Shown here in pieces: positions 1 to 8,831 of a stretch of DNA of 64,000 bases. How positions within the stretch are numbered: the first letter of the stretch is position 1; the number at the start of each line of letters is the position of its first letter. The translations under genes and the position numbers were made by a program. The stretch lies in the NCBI RefSeq assembly GCF_001708505.1, contig NZ_CP015992.1, positions 372,001-436,000 of the forward strand, in the 5' to 3' direction. Source of the stretch: Pseudomonas sp. TCU-HL1. Lineage in GTDB: Bacteria > Pseudomonadota > Gammaproteobacteria > Pseudomonadales > Pseudomonadaceae. The notes beneath the pieces were generated by a model. It had not been told where the DNA came from. It did not search any database and was given only the letters and a program-made list of their open reading frames with translations.

Positions 1-438
1 AACGCGGCGGACCTCGGCAAGGCGGCGCTGGAGCAGCCGGCCATGTCCATCTACCTGCTGCTGGAGCATTACCCCTGGGCCAAGGCGGTGATCGGCCTGT
101 CGATCTGCGTCGGCTTCGTGCTCTTCCTCACCCCGGCCGACTCAGGTTCGGTGATGCTGGCCAACCTGTCCCGCGAGGAAGGCGACCTGGACGAGGACGC
201 ACCCAACTGGCTGCGTATCTTCTGGTCGGTTGTGGTGACCCTGGCGACCATCGGCCTGCTGTTCGCCGGCAACTTCACCGCCATGCAGACGGTGGTGGTG
301 CTGGCCGGTCTGCCGTTCTCGGTGGTGCTGCTGCTTTATATGGTCGCCCTGCTCAAGCAGATGAAGGTGGATGTGGCAGCGCAGGAACTGGCGCCGAGGG
401 CAGTGAACGTCATCCCGCTGCAAGGTGAGGCGGCCTGA
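1..438 (+). CDS. betT: BCCT-family choline/betaine transporter, C-terminal part
   Basis: The reading frame is open from the first base of the window, so only the last ~145 residues are present. They contain two or three hydrophobic membrane segments and the motif ADSGSVMLANLS, which fits the end of the transmembrane core of betaine-choline-carnitine transporters, followed by a short hydrophilic tail. The family imports choline or glycine betaine with Na+ or H+ across the inner membrane. The neighbouring betI and cbc genes agree with a choline/betaine substrate. The gene converges on betI, unlike the divergent betT1/betIBA order I recall for P. aeruginosa. The exact paralogue (BetT1, T2 or T3) cannot be decided from this fragment. 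Confidence 0.8.
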   Translation, partial: NAADLGKAALEQPAMSIYLLLEHYPWAKAVIGLSICVGFVLFLTPADSGSVMLANLSREEGDLDEDAPNWLRIFWSVVVTLATIGLLFAGNFTAMQTVVVLAGLPFSVVLLLYMVALLKQMKVDVAAQELAPRAVNVIPLQGEAA

Positions 439-458
439 TCGGCCAACAACCTGCGATG

Positions 459-489
459 AAAAAGCCCGGTCCATTGGACCGGGCTTTTT
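459..489 (+). terminator. Rho-independent terminator after betT
   Basis: A perfect inverted repeat AGCCCGGTCC / GGACCGGGCT around ATT is flanked by A5 on the left and T5 on the right, 20 bases after the betT stop. The symmetry could let it serve both strands, but convergent betI ends at 627 beyond a REP pair. Confidence 0.9.
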
Positions 490-512
490 CGTCTGTGGGT
501 GGGTTGTTTCCT

Positions 513-610
513 TGTAGGGGCGAATTCATTCGCCAAGGGCGGCGAAGCTGCCCCTGACGGCCTCCAAGGGCAGCCCTGCGGGCTGCTTGGCGAATGAATT
601 CGCCCCTACA
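513..610. repeat. REP pair (GAATTCATTCGCC palindrome)
   Basis: Two inverted arms, TGTAGGGGCGAATTCATTCG and its complement, enclose a GC-rich internal hairpin (GGGCAGC/GCTGC). The unit lies between convergent betT and betI. The same arms recur at many places in the window, always between genes. This is the classical layout of Pseudomonas REP/REPIN elements. No RAYT transposase gene is seen in the window. Confidence 0.85.
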
Positions 611-626
611 ACAAAGCCATCAGCCA

Positions 627-1220
627 TCAGCCATCAGCCTTGGCCAGTTGCTGGTCGAGGTAGTCGTAGGCGATGTGCAGCGCGTGCTCGATGTTGAAGG
701 CATCGCCCGACAGGGCGCCGCGCAGCCACAGACCGTCGATCAATGCGGCGAGGCCGCGGGCGGCGGAGCGGGCCTGGTCGCGCGGCAACGTGCGGCGCAG
801 TTCGCAGCAGAGGTTGGAGTAGAGCCGGTGGTCGTTGATCCGCTGCAGGCGGCGCAGGGAGGGCTGGTGCATGCTGGCGGCCCAGAAGGCCAGCCAGGTC
901 TTCATGGCCGGTCCGCTGACCTGGCTGTCGTCGAAGTTGCCAGCGACGATGGCCCGCAAGTGCGCGCGCGGGGTGTCTTCGCGCAGGGCGGCACGGCGTT
1001 GGCGCACAGCGCTGCTGAGGGCGGCCATCAGGTGGCGCATGGTGGCTTCCAGCAGGCCGTTCTTGTCCCGGAAGTAATGGCTGATGATGCCGTTGGACAC
1101 GCCGGCGATGCGGGCGATGTAGGCAATGCTGGCATCGCCGAGGCCGACCTGGTCGACGGCTTCGAGGGTGGCCTGGATCAACTGCGAGCGACGGATCGGC
1201 TGCATTCCGACCTTGGGCAT
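627..1220 (-). CDS. betI: TetR-family choline-responsive repressor BetI
   Basis: This 197-residue protein starts MPKVGMQPIRR, the recognisable BetI start. The N-terminal TetR helix-turn-helix covers about residues 10-60 (IARIAGVSNGIISHYF). The ligand/dimer domain has the BetI-typical MKTWLAFWAASM and INDHRLYSNL. BetI represses choline-to-betaine genes and is released by choline. A 16-bp perfect palindrome lies about 57 bp upstream (1277-1292), so autoregulation is likely. Oddly, betB and betA are not downstream: the gene runs into convergent betT. It is either a displaced betI or a second copy whose betBA partners lie outside the window. Confidence 0.92.
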   Translation of the reverse strand: MPKVGMQPIRRSQLIQATLEAVDQVGLGDASIAYIARIAGVSNGIISHYFRDKNGLLEATMRHLMAALSSAVRQRRAALREDTPRAHLRAIVAGNFDDSQVSGPAMKTWLAFWAASMHQPSLRRLQRINDHRLYSNLCCELRRTLPRDQARSAARGLAALIDGLWLRGALSGDAFNIEHALHIAYDYLDQQLAKADG

Positions 1221-1276
1221 CGGGCACTTCCACCATTTTGTGTGGGAATTGGGAGCGCGCAGTCTAGGGGGAATTT

Positions 1277-1292
1277 GATTGATCGATCAATC
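1277..1292. promoter_or_regulatory. Likely BetI operator
   Basis: GATTGATCGATCAATC is a perfect 16-bp palindrome upstream of betI. It resembles the TTGAnnGnTCAA-type sites bound by BetI in other gamma-proteobacteria. A related site lies upstream of gbdR at 8991-9006. Binding is inferred. Confidence 0.65.
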
Positions 1293-1316
1293 GAGGGGGT
1301 TGATCGGCGAAAGCCT

Positions 1317-1415
1317 TGTAGGGGCGAATTCATTCGCCAAGGGCGGCGCAGCTGCCCGCTTCGGGGGCGCAGGGCAGGCCTGCGGCCTGTTTGGCGATTG
1401 AAATCGCCCCTACAG
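1317..1415. repeat. REP pair between the betX-like gene and betI
   Basis: The left arm is TGTAGGGGCGAATTCATTCG and the right arm is the variant TTGAAATCGCCCCTACAG. GC-rich hairpins lie between them. Same family as 513-610. Confidence 0.8.
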
Positions 1416-1433
1416 AGAATCTGCCCCACAAAA

Positions 1434-1470
1434 AACAAACCCCCACGGGCCGGAAAGCCGGTGGGGGTTT
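1434..1470 (-). terminator. Terminator of the cbcVWX-betX operon
   Basis: On the minus strand AACCCCCACCGGC pairs with GCCCGTGGGGGTT and is followed by a T-rich tract (GTTTGTTTTTTG). It sits 18 bases past the stop of the leftward gene ending at 1489. Confidence 0.85.
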
Positions 1471-1488
1471 GGGTGACGCGCGAACGGC

Positions 1489-2346
1489 TTACTTCAGCCA
1501 TTCCTCCACGCGCTGCGGGTTCTTGGCGATCCAGTCCTTGGCTGCCGCTTCCGGCTTGGCGCCTTCGCGGATGGCCAGCATCACAGCGCCCACTTCCTCG
1601 CCGCTCCAGGAGAAGTTCTTCAGGAACGCGGTGGCGTCAGCAGCCTTGGCTTCCAGGCCAGGGTTGACCACGGTGTCGACGTGCTCGTCATCGCCATAGA
1701 CCTTTTTCGGGTCTTCCAGGAAGCGCAGCTTCCACTTGGCGAACATCCAGTGCGGAATCCAGCCGGTTACCACGATAGGCTTCTGGGCTTTCTCGGCGCG
1801 GGTCAGGGCGGTGGCCATGGCCGGGCCGGAGCTGGGCATCAGCTTGATGTCGAGGTTGTATTGCTTGATCGCGTCTTCGGTGCGGCGCATCACGCCAGCG
1901 CCAGCGTCGATGCCGGTGATCTTGCCGTCGAAGTCCTTGCTGTACTTGCTCAGGTCTTCGATGGATTTGGCCTGAACGTAGTCCGGCACGATCAGGCCGA
2001 TCTTGGCGCCCTTGTAGTTGGAGCCCAGCACCACGACCTTGTCCTTCAGCTTGGCGTAGTACTCGCCGTGGGTGGCTGGCAGCCAGGCCGAGAGGGTGGC
2101 ATCCAGGTCGCCACGGGCCACGCCCTGCCACATGATGGCCGGCTCAACGGGTTTCAGCTCGACGCCGTAACCGAGTTTTTCCTTGAGGATTTCGCCCGCG
2201 ACGTGGGTGGCGGCGACACTGTCGTCCCAGCCGTTCACGTAGCCGATCTTCAGGGTCGGTTTGTCAGCGGCGTTGGCCATGCCCATGCCGAGGGCAAGGG
2301 TGGCGACGCCGAGCGTCTTGAAACAAAGGGATTTCAACTTGCGCAT
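1489..2346 (-). CDS. Glycine betaine-type ABC substrate-binding protein (OpuAC/ProX family)
   Basis: This is a 285-residue periplasmic protein. The start at 2346 (MRKLKSLCFK) is chosen because it opens a signal peptide ending MANAADK and is preceded by GGAG nine bases upstream. The mature part holds tryptophan motifs of betaine-binding proteins (GYVNGWDDSVA, AIMWQG, WLPATHGEYY, WIPHWMF); aromatic cages in this family grip the quaternary ammonium. It is the last gene of the leftward cbcV-cbcW-cbcX group, so it probably shares that permease. It is only distantly like CbcX and may correspond to the betaine-specific BetX type of P. aeruginosa. The ligand is inferred. Confidence 0.85.
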   Translation of the reverse strand: MRKLKSLCFKTLGVATLALGMGMANAADKPTLKIGYVNGWDDSVAATHVAGEILKEKLGYGVELKPVEPAIMWQGVARGDLDATLSAWLPATHGEYYAKLKDKVVVLGSNYKGAKIGLIVPDYVQAKSIEDLSKYSKDFDGKITGIDAGAGVMRRTEDAIKQYNLDIKLMPSSGPAMATALTRAEKAQKPIVVTGWIPHWMFAKWKLRFLEDPKKVYGDDEHVDTVVNPGLEAKAADATAFLKNFSWSGEEVGAVMLAIREGAKPEAAAKDWIAKNPQRVEEWLK

Positions 2347-2501
2347 ACGTATTGCTCCATCAGGTGGGATTGGCAGCCAACTACGTGGTCGATGGCCCGT
2401 TCTGAGGCGGGTTTCGCGACGGTGCCCCTCGCAGCCCATTGACCGGGCCGCGATTGGCGAATTGCAAGGAAACGGGCTCCGTGCAGAGCCCGGGGCGGGT
2501 G

Positions 2502-3446
2502 TTACAGGCCGAGGTGTTTCTTCACGGCGGCGGCGCCGTCCTGGCCGTCATAGGTGGTAACGCCGGCGAGCCACTTGTCCAGCACGGCCGGGTTGGACTT
2601 GAGCCAGCCGGTGGCGACTTTGACCGGGTCTTCCTTCTGCAGGATCTTGTCCATCAGCTGGCTTTCCATCTCGACGTTGAACTGCAGGTTGTTCAGCAGT
2701 TTGCCGACGTTGGCGCAGCGCTGTTCGTAGTCCGGCGGAACCACGGTGTAGACCTTGGCGGCGCCGTAGTCCGGGCCGAACACATCGTCACCACCCGCCA
2801 GGTAAGTGATGTCGAACTGGGTGTTCATCGGGTGCGGGGCCCAGCCCAGGAACACCACCGGCTCCTTCTTCTTCACCGCGCGCTGCACCTGGACCAGCAT
2901 GCCGGCCTCGGAGGACTCGACCATGCGGAACTTGCCCAGGTCGAACTGGTTGCCCTTGATCATCTTGTCGATCAGCAGGTTGCCGTCGTTACCCGGCTCG
3001 ATGCCGTAGATCTTGCCATCCAGCTGGTCCTTGAACTTGGCGATGTCCTGGAAGCTCTTCAGGCCGGCTTCAGCCGCGTAGGTCGGAACGGCCAGGGTGT
3101 ACTTGGCGCCTTCCAGATTCGGCGTCGGCAGAACCTTCACGCCGTTGTCCTTGGTGAAGGGCTCGATCACCGCGTCCATGGACGGAGCCCAGTAGCCGAG
3201 GAAGACGTCGATCTGCTTGTTCTTCACACCGGTGAAGGCGATGGGTACCGAAGCCATGATCTTGCGCGGGGTGTAGCCCAGACCTTCGGTCAGCACCATG
3301 GCGACGCCCGTGGTGGCGGAGATGTCGGCCCAGCCGATTTCGGCAAAGCGGACCTGCTTGCAGCTCTGCGGTTCCTGCGCCCAGGCACCCTGGGTCAGCG
3401 CGCAGGCCAGCAGGCCCAGTGCAGCGATTTTCTTCATTCTTTTCAT
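2502..3446 (-). CDS. cbcX: Choline-type ABC substrate-binding protein
   Basis: The product has 314 residues and starts MKRMKKIAALGLLA, with a signal peptide cleaved near GAWAQEP. The start at 3446 has CAGGGAG upstream; the Met at 3437 is an alternative. The mature protein begins CKQVRFAEIGWADIS and carries VFLGYWAPSM, YGIEPGNDGN and FLGWAPHPMN, features of the ChoX/CbcX family. One Cys near the mature N-terminus and one in QRCANVG probably form the family's disulfide. It lies 34 bases after cbcW in the same operon and delivers choline to CbcVW. Confidence 0.9.
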   Translation of the reverse strand: MKRMKKIAALGLLACALTQGAWAQEPQSCKQVRFAEIGWADISATTGVAMVLTEGLGYTPRKIMASVPIAFTGVKNKQIDVFLGYWAPSMDAVIEPFTKDNGVKVLPTPNLEGAKYTLAVPTYAAEAGLKSFQDIAKFKDQLDGKIYGIEPGNDGNLLIDKMIKGNQFDLGKFRMVESSEAGMLVQVQRAVKKKEPVVFLGWAPHPMNTQFDITYLAGGDDVFGPDYGAAKVYTVVPPDYEQRCANVGKLLNNLQFNVEMESQLMDKILQKEDPVKVATGWLKSNPAVLDKWLAGVTTYDGQDGAAAVKKHLGL

Positions 3447-3480
3447 TAGCGACTCCCTGACATTGAAAGGTGAAGCGTTC

Positions 3481-4374
3481 TTATTGCGCTTGCTGCCGCT
3501 GCAGTTTTGCACCGAGTCGGCCGAAGATACGACCACGGGGCGAGGTCTGGCGCGTCCCGAAGCTCTCGGTGATGCGGTCGAGGATGATTGCCAGCAGTAC
3601 CACCGCCATGCCGCTTTCAAAGCCAAGGCCGATGTCCAGGCGCTGGATACTGGCGAGCACGTCGTTGCCCAGCCCGCCTGCGCCCACCATCGACGCGATG
3701 ATCACCATGGACAGCGCCATCATGATGGTCTGGTTAACCCCGGCCATGATGGACGGCATGGCATTCGGCAGCTGCACTTTGTATAGCAGTTGCCAGCTGT
3801 TGCAGCCGAAGGATTGGCCGGCTTCGACGATCTCCTTGTTCACCTGGCGGATGCCAAGAGCGGTCAGGCGCACGGCTGGCGGCATGGCGAAGATCACCGT
3901 GGCGATGATGCCGGGCACGCGACCGAGGCCGAAGAGCATGGCCGCCGGGATCAGGTAGACGAACGCCGGCATGGTCTGCATGAAGTCCAGGATTGGACGG
4001 ATCACGACGGCCACGCGCTCGCTCTTGGCCGCCCAGATCCCCAGCGGGATACCAAGCAACAGGCTGATCAGGGTGGACGAGAAGGTCAGGCCGAGGGTGA
4101 CCACGGTCTGCTCCCAGAAGCCGGTCATCACGATCAGGATCAGCGAGGCGGCGGTGAAAGCGGCGAACTTGGCGCCAATGCGCCAGAAGCCGAGGCCGAC
4201 GAAGATCGCGATCAGCACCCAGGCCGGCGGCCACATCAGGAAGCGTTCGATCAGCTCGGAGAAGCCGCTGACCACATTACCGACGCTTTCGAAGGCGCCG
4301 CTGTAGTTTTCCAGCAGGTGCTGGACGACATCGTTGACCCAGCTACCCAGGTCCAGTTTCTCGCTCATCGTCAT
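3481..4374 (-). CDS. cbcW: Choline/betaine/carnitine ABC transporter permease
   Basis: A 297-residue inner-membrane protein with about six hydrophobic segments. It has the permease EAA-type loop with consensus glycine (EAGQSFGCNSWQLLYKVQLP, around residues 190-210) that contacts the ATPase. Members of this family form a homodimer with two CbcV subunits. Its first codons overlap the cbcV stop in an ATGA arrangement (4371-4374), showing translational coupling. A second Met at 4368 is an equally possible start. Confidence 0.93.
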   Translation of the reverse strand: MTMSEKLDLGSWVNDVVQHLLENYSGAFESVGNVVSGFSELIERFLMWPPAWVLIAIFVGLGFWRIGAKFAAFTAASLILIVMTGFWEQTVVTLGLTFSSTLISLLLGIPLGIWAAKSERVAVVIRPILDFMQTMPAFVYLIPAAMLFGLGRVPGIIATVIFAMPPAVRLTALGIRQVNKEIVEAGQSFGCNSWQLLYKVQLPNAMPSIMAGVNQTIMMALSMVIIASMVGAGGLGNDVLASIQRLDIGLGFESGMAVVLLAIILDRITESFGTRQTSPRGRIFGRLGAKLQRQQAQ

Positions 4375-5567
4375 TCTCCCCGCAGGCGGCTCAGCAGGCG
4401 GCCTTTGCTGATCGCTCCGCTGTAGCGGCCACTCTGGTCGACCACCGGGATCGGCCCTTCATTGATCACCAGGCGCTGGATGACGCTGTCCAGAGGCAGG
4501 TCTTCCGGTACCGGGTCGATGTGCTTGAGCAGGTCCTGCTCCAGGTCCAGGGTGCGACCGCCTTCAACCAGCAGGGCGATCTTTTCCAGGCTGATGGAGC
4601 CGCGGAAGTTGTTCTTCTCGTCGACGATGAACGCGTAGTGCTTGTCCATGGACTGCAGCTTCTGGCACACGGTTTGTGCGTCGGGCGCCTTGCCGTTGTG
4701 CACGAACAGCGGAACGCTGTCGGACTTGAGCTGGCCGGCGGTGAGGTAGCGGCTGGTATCGACCGTGTTGAAGAAGTTGCGCACGTAGTCGTTGGCCGGG
4801 TTTTCGATGATCTCCTGGGGCGTGCCCACCTGGATCAGCTTGCCGCCTTCCATGATGCCGATGCGCGAACCGATGCGCATGGCTTCCTCGATGTCGTGGG
4901 AAACGAAGATGATGGTGCGGCTGTGCTTCTTCTGCAGGTCCAGCAAGACGTCCTGCATTTCGCGACGCTTGAGCGGGTCAAGCGCGGAGAAGGCCTCGTC
5001 CATGATGATCATCGACGGGTCCACCGCCAGCGCACGGGCCAGGCCGACGCGCTGCTGCATGCCACCCGATAGCTCATGGGGGAACTTGTGGGCGAAGCTG
5101 GCCAGGCCAACCTGTTCCAGCACTTCCATGGCCCGCTTCTCGCGTTCCTTCTTGCTCTTGCCGGCCACTTCCAGGCCGAAGGCAGCGTTGTCCAGCACGC
5201 TGCGCGAGGGCATCAGGGCGAACGACTGGAACACCATGCTCATGTCGCGGCGGCGCAGGTCGATCAATTGCGACTTGGGCAGCTTGGCAACGTTCTGGCC
5301 GTCGATGAAGACATCGCCGGCGGTGGGTTCGATCAGGCGGTTGATCAGACGGATCAGCGTAGACTTGCCCGAACCCGACAGGCCCATCAGCACGAAGATT
5401 TCACCTTCGTTGACGCTGAAGGACACGTCGCTGACGCCAATCACGGCACCGCGTTCGGCCAGGATCTTCTCCTTGCTCCAACCCTGCTTCAGTAAATCGA
5501 TTGCTTCTTGTGGCTGTTGCCCGAAAACCTTGTAAAGGTTTTGAACCACGATCTTTCCAGACTGCAT
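4371..5567 (-). CDS. cbcV: Choline/betaine/carnitine ABC transporter ATPase with CBS domains
   Basis: The 398-residue protein has Walker A GLSGSGKST near residue 60, signature LSGGMQQR, Walker B MIIMDEAFSALDP and an H-loop SHD. A C-terminal regulatory part from about residue 280 resembles paired CBS domains, as in OpuAA and ProV. In this subfamily the CBS domains sense ionic strength or nucleotides. It is the first gene of the leftward operon cbcV-cbcW-cbcX-betX-like. One ATPase/permease pair is likely shared by all four quaternary-amine-binding proteins of this window. Confidence 0.93.
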   Translation of the reverse strand: MQSGKIVVQNLYKVFGQQPQEAIDLLKQGWSKEKILAERGAVIGVSDVSFSVNEGEIFVLMGLSGSGKSTLIRLINRLIEPTAGDVFIDGQNVAKLPKSQLIDLRRRDMSMVFQSFALMPSRSVLDNAAFGLEVAGKSKKEREKRAMEVLEQVGLASFAHKFPHELSGGMQQRVGLARALAVDPSMIIMDEAFSALDPLKRREMQDVLLDLQKKHSRTIIFVSHDIEEAMRIGSRIGIMEGGKLIQVGTPQEIIENPANDYVRNFFNTVDTSRYLTAGQLKSDSVPLFVHNGKAPDAQTVCQKLQSMDKHYAFIVDEKNNFRGSISLEKIALLVEGGRTLDLEQDLLKHIDPVPEDLPLDSVIQRLVINEGPIPVVDQSGRYSGAISKGRLLSRLRGE

Positions 5568-5983
5568 GGGATATTTCCCCTTCAGTAGACATCCAGGTCA
5601 GTTACATGGAGCCAGAGCCAGCGCTCGATGACGCTCAGCCTGGTGATGCCGACTGCCTTGCCTGTGTGGATAACATTGTTTCGAGAACCTGACGATCCTC
5701 TGGCAGTGTTACAAAACCCATTCCCTGGGCGGGTTCAGCACCTCGACCAGAGGTGCGCGTACTTCCGAAATTTCTTATTAGGCCGGCCTCAACTCGGTGG
5801 GGGGCGGCCGCTTGTGTTCTTCGGTCCGGAGCGGAGTGCTCACGGTCTGCCTGTTCACGGGAACCGACAGCGACGAAATCGGGTGTCTCAACGATAAAGC
5901 CTTGAGGCCTTGGCAATTGTCGGTTTGCGACGTTCATATGTTGGGCGGCGACATGGCCCATGGATATCGCAAAATGTGCCGCG
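5568..5983. promoter_or_regulatory. cbcV upstream region
   Basis: There is no gene here. It holds a perfect 7-bp inverted repeat GCACCTC-N5-GAGGTGC at 5738-5756. On the minus strand GTCGCAAACCGA at 5931-5920 resembles the half-sites found before gbcB and glyA (GTCGCAAACAGG). GbdR control of cbcXWV is known in P. aeruginosa, so a GbdR site is plausible, but the second half-site at the right spacing is missing. Confidence 0.35.
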
Positions 5984-6937
5984 TCACGGCGCTTTGGCCT
6001 GGGCGAGTGTCGCGGGGAGCGGGCCTCCGTCGCGCGAGGTGACGCCCTGCAGCCAGGCGCTCAGCGTGTCGGGGTTGGCCTTCAACCAGGCTTTGGCTTC
6101 GCGCCGGCGATTGGTGCTCTCATTGAGTATGGCCTCCATCAGGTGGTTCTCCATGGCCAGGCTGAATTTGAGGTTCTTCAGCAGCTGCCCGAGGTTCGGA
6201 CACTCCTGGGTGAGGCCCTTGCGCACGTTCGTGTAGACCGTGGCGCCCCCGTAGTCAGGGCCGAACCAGTCATCGCCACCGGCCAGGTAATGCATCTTCA
6301 GCTGGTTGTTCATGGGGTGAGGTTCCCAGCCGAGGAACACCGCCCACTGCTCGAGGTGCTCGGCACGCTTGACCTGCGACAGCATGCCGTTTTCGCTGGA
6401 CTCGACCAGTTTGAAATCGCCGAGGTTGAAGGCGTTCCCCGTGATCATCTTCTGGATCAGCTTGTTGCCGTCGTTGCCCGGCTCGATGCCGTAGATCTTC
6501 CCGCCCAACTGCTGCTTGAACTTCGCCAGATCGGCGAAGCTCTTCACGCCGCCATCCCAGGCCGCCTGGTTCACCGCCAGGGTGTACTTGGCGCCGGTGA
6601 GGTTGGCGCTGAGGGTTTCCACTGTGCCTTTCTCCCGATAGGGGCGAATGTCGTTTTCCATGCTCGGCATCCAGTTGCCGAGGAACACATCGATCTTGCC
6701 GTCGCCCAGCGCCTTGTAGGTGTCGGGCACGGACAGGCGCTTGACCTTGGTGATGTAGCCGAGCTCGCTCAGCACATGGCGCGTGACGGCGGTGGTGACG
6801 GTAATGTCGCTCCAACCGACGTCGGCGAAATGCACGGTGGAGCAGCGTTCGGGGTCGGCGGCCAGGACCGGTTGGGTGGCGCAAAGGGAGGCGGCCAGCA
6901 GAGACGCGGCCAGCAGGGGAGTGGTGGGTCGAGTCAT
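5984..6937 (-). CDS. Second ChoX/CbcX-type substrate-binding protein
   Basis: A 317-residue protein starting MTRPTTPLLAASLLA with a signal peptide ending VLAADPE. The mature part CSTVHFADVGWSDIT, VFLGNWMPSM, YGIEPGNDGN and FLGWEPHPMN parallels CbcX closely, including the two cysteines (second in QECPNLGQ). It lies 416 bases upstream of cbcV on the same strand, so it may be the first gene of that transcript or a separate unit. Small differences around the ligand-binding Trp region (GYWAP to GNWMP) suggest a different quaternary amine. The ligand is unknown. Confidence 0.85.
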   Translation of the reverse strand: MTRPTTPLLAASLLAASLCATQPVLAADPERCSTVHFADVGWSDITVTTAVTRHVLSELGYITKVKRLSVPDTYKALGDGKIDVFLGNWMPSMENDIRPYREKGTVETLSANLTGAKYTLAVNQAAWDGGVKSFADLAKFKQQLGGKIYGIEPGNDGNKLIQKMITGNAFNLGDFKLVESSENGMLSQVKRAEHLEQWAVFLGWEPHPMNNQLKMHYLAGGDDWFGPDYGGATVYTNVRKGLTQECPNLGQLLKNLKFSLAMENHLMEAILNESTNRRREAKAWLKANPDTLSAWLQGVTSRDGGPLPATLAQAKAP

Positions 6938-7118
6938 GGGATGGGGTCCGTCCACAGCAGGATTTATTGTCGTTTCCGGACTCGCGTGGCTGTCGGACTG
7001 CTGCAGGCCCCCGCCCCCGGGCGCCGGAATGATGCGGGCCAGACGCATCGCCTGACTACCGACCCGGTCGCACTCAGAACTTATCTGTCGCGGGTAATGC
7101 AAGGCAACAGATGGATTG

Positions 7119-7222
7119 CCTGTGGGAGCGATTTCATTCGCGATTTCAGGCCGCTGGCCTGCCGCTTGTCAGCCCATGGGGCCGCTGCGCGCCCCTTTCG
7201 CGAATGAATTCGTTCCCACAAG
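7119..7222. repeat. REP pair upstream of sdaB
   Basis: Arms CTGTGGGAGCGATTTCATTC and CGAATGAATTCGTTCCCACA enclose GC-rich hairpins (CAGGCCGCTGGCCTG). It sits between the divergent binding-protein gene and sdaB. Confidence 0.8.
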
Positions 7223-7344
7223 GAACAGGCCGTTACGCGCATCGACCACGGCGTATTTGGATACGAGCAAGTCGGTGTGGGAAGTCTCCGCTTCGGTGAA
7301 ATGCCGATCATGTCGCCAAGTGTCATCCTTACCGGAGTTGCCCC

Positions 7345-8721
7345 GTGGCTATCAGTGTGTTCGACCTGTTCAAGATCGGTATCGGCCCCTCCAGCTCGCA
7401 CACCGTGGGCCCGATGCGGGCGGCGGCGCTGTTCGCCACGGCGTTGCGCGAGCGCGGCCTGCTGGAGCAGGTGACGCGGGTCGAGGTGCGCCTGTATGGC
7501 TCGCTGTCGGCCACCGGCGTCGGCCACGGCACCGACCGCGCGACCCTGGTGGGGCTGATGGGCGAATGGCCAGACCAGGTCGACCCGAAACAGATCGCCC
7601 CGCGCATCGAGGCGCTGCAGGCAGCCCGCGAACTGCGGCTGGACGGCACGCACCCGGTGCCGTTCGACTGGCAACGCGACCTGCTGCTGCTCGACGAGAA
7701 CCTGCCGTACCACCCCAACGCCATGACCCTGATCGTCGAAGGTGAGGCGGGTGAACTGCACCGCGACACCTACTACTCCATCGGCGGCGGCTTCGTGGTC
7801 GACGAGGCCCAGGCCAAGTCCGGCCAGCTGGACCAGGACGCCACCGCACTGCCCTACGATTTTTCCAGTGCCGAAGAGCTGCTGGAACTCTGCCAGCGCC
7901 ACAACCTGCGCATCGCCGAACTGATGCTGGCCAACGAGAAGGCCTGGCGCAGCGAGGCGGAGATCCGCGCCGGGCTGCTGAAGCTCTGGGACGCCATGCA
8001 GGAATGCGTGACCAACGGCCTCGGCCACGAAGGCATCCTCCCCGGTGGGCTGAATGTGCGCCGGCGTGCCGCCAAGCTGCACCGCAGCCTGCAGGAGCTG
8101 GGCAAACCCAACGTGATCGGCTCGACCATGAGCGCCATGGAATGGGTCAACCTCTACGCCCTGGCGGTGAACGAAGAGAATGCCGCCGGCGGGCGCATGG
8201 TCACCGCGCCCACCAATGGCGCGGCGGGGATCATCCCGGCGGTGTTGCACTACTACATGCGCTTCAACCCGGAGGCCAGCGAGGACGACGTGGTGAACTT
8301 CTTCCTCGGCGCGGCGGCGGTGGGCATCCTGTGCAAGAAGAACGCCTCGATCTCCGGCGCCGAAGTGGGCTGCCAGGGCGAAGTGGGTTCGGCCTGTGCG
8401 ATGGCGGCAGCGGGACTGGCGGAAGTACTGGGGGCGACCCCGGCGCAGCTGGAGAACGCGGCGGAGATCGGCCTGGAACACAACCTGGGGCTGACCTGCG
8501 ACCCGGTGGGCGGACTGGTGCAGGTGCCGTGCATCGAGCGCAACGCGATTGCCGCGGTGAAGGCGATCAATGCGGCGCAGATGGCGCTGCGCGGCGACGG
8601 CGAGCACTTCATCTCGCTGGACCAGGTGATCCGCACCATGCGCGACACCGGGGCGGACATGCACGACAAGTACAAGGAAACCTCGCGCGGTGGCCTGGCG
8701 GTTAGCGCCATCGAGTGCTGA
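7345..8721 (+). CDS. sdaB: L-serine ammonia-lyase, single-chain Fe-S type (copy 1)
   Basis: This 458-residue protein converts L-serine to pyruvate and ammonia, the last step of choline/betaine carbon flow. MAISVFDLFKIGIGPSSSHT is the family signature start. The Fe-S cysteines lie in the CKKNAS...GCQGEVGSACAMAAAG region, with a further Cys at the C-terminus. The start is GTG with GGAG seven bases upstream. gbdR follows on the same strand after 399 bases. The nucleotide sequence is almost the same as copy 2 (50260-51636); by eye I count about 12 differences, clustered at the two ends and near 8170-8200, and one amino-acid change (Ile456 here, Val in copy 2). Confidence 0.95.
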   Translation: MAISVFDLFKIGIGPSSSHTVGPMRAAALFATALRERGLLEQVTRVEVRLYGSLSATGVGHGTDRATLVGLMGEWPDQVDPKQIAPRIEALQAARELRLDGTHPVPFDWQRDLLLLDENLPYHPNAMTLIVEGEAGELHRDTYYSIGGGFVVDEAQAKSGQLDQDATALPYDFSSAEELLELCQRHNLRIAELMLANEKAWRSEAEIRAGLLKLWDAMQECVTNGLGHEGILPGGLNVRRRAAKLHRSLQELGKPNVIGSTMSAMEWVNLYALAVNEENAAGGRMVTAPTNGAAGIIPAVLHYYMRFNPEASEDDVVNFFLGAAAVGILCKKNASISGAEVGCQGEVGSACAMAAAGLAEVLGATPAQLENAAEIGLEHNLGLTCDPVGGLVQVPCIERNAIAAVKAINAAQMALRGDGEHFISLDQVIRTMRDTGADMHDKYKETSRGGLAVSAIEC

Positions 8722-8787
8722 CCCGATATCGTCCAGCGCGTCCGCCGCTGCCCCGTCATGGTGCGCAAGGTGGTGGATAGGCGTATG

Positions 8788-8831
8788 ACTTGCCAGTCAT
8801 AGTCGGAGCCGTCCGTCTGTTACTGGCAAGT
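8788..8831. promoter_or_regulatory. Inverted repeat downstream of sdaB
   Basis: ACTTGCCAGT (8788-8797) and ACTGGCAAGT (8822-8831) are perfect 10-bp arms with a 24-base spacer. There is no T-run, so a terminator is unlikely. It may be a protein site upstream of gbdR or an RNA hairpin in the sdaB 3' end. Confidence 0.4.

Noticed and set aside
513..610. CRISPR-like repeats from the recurring GAATTCATTCGC units
   Set aside because: Units are inverted pairs at scattered intergenic places without regular spacers or cas genes; they are REP elements.
5870..5952. Three GTCGC units on the minus strand as a GbdR site for cbcV
   Set aside because: Spacing (21 and 57 bases) does not match the 44-base pairs, and a 5-mer is too common in this GC-rich DNA.
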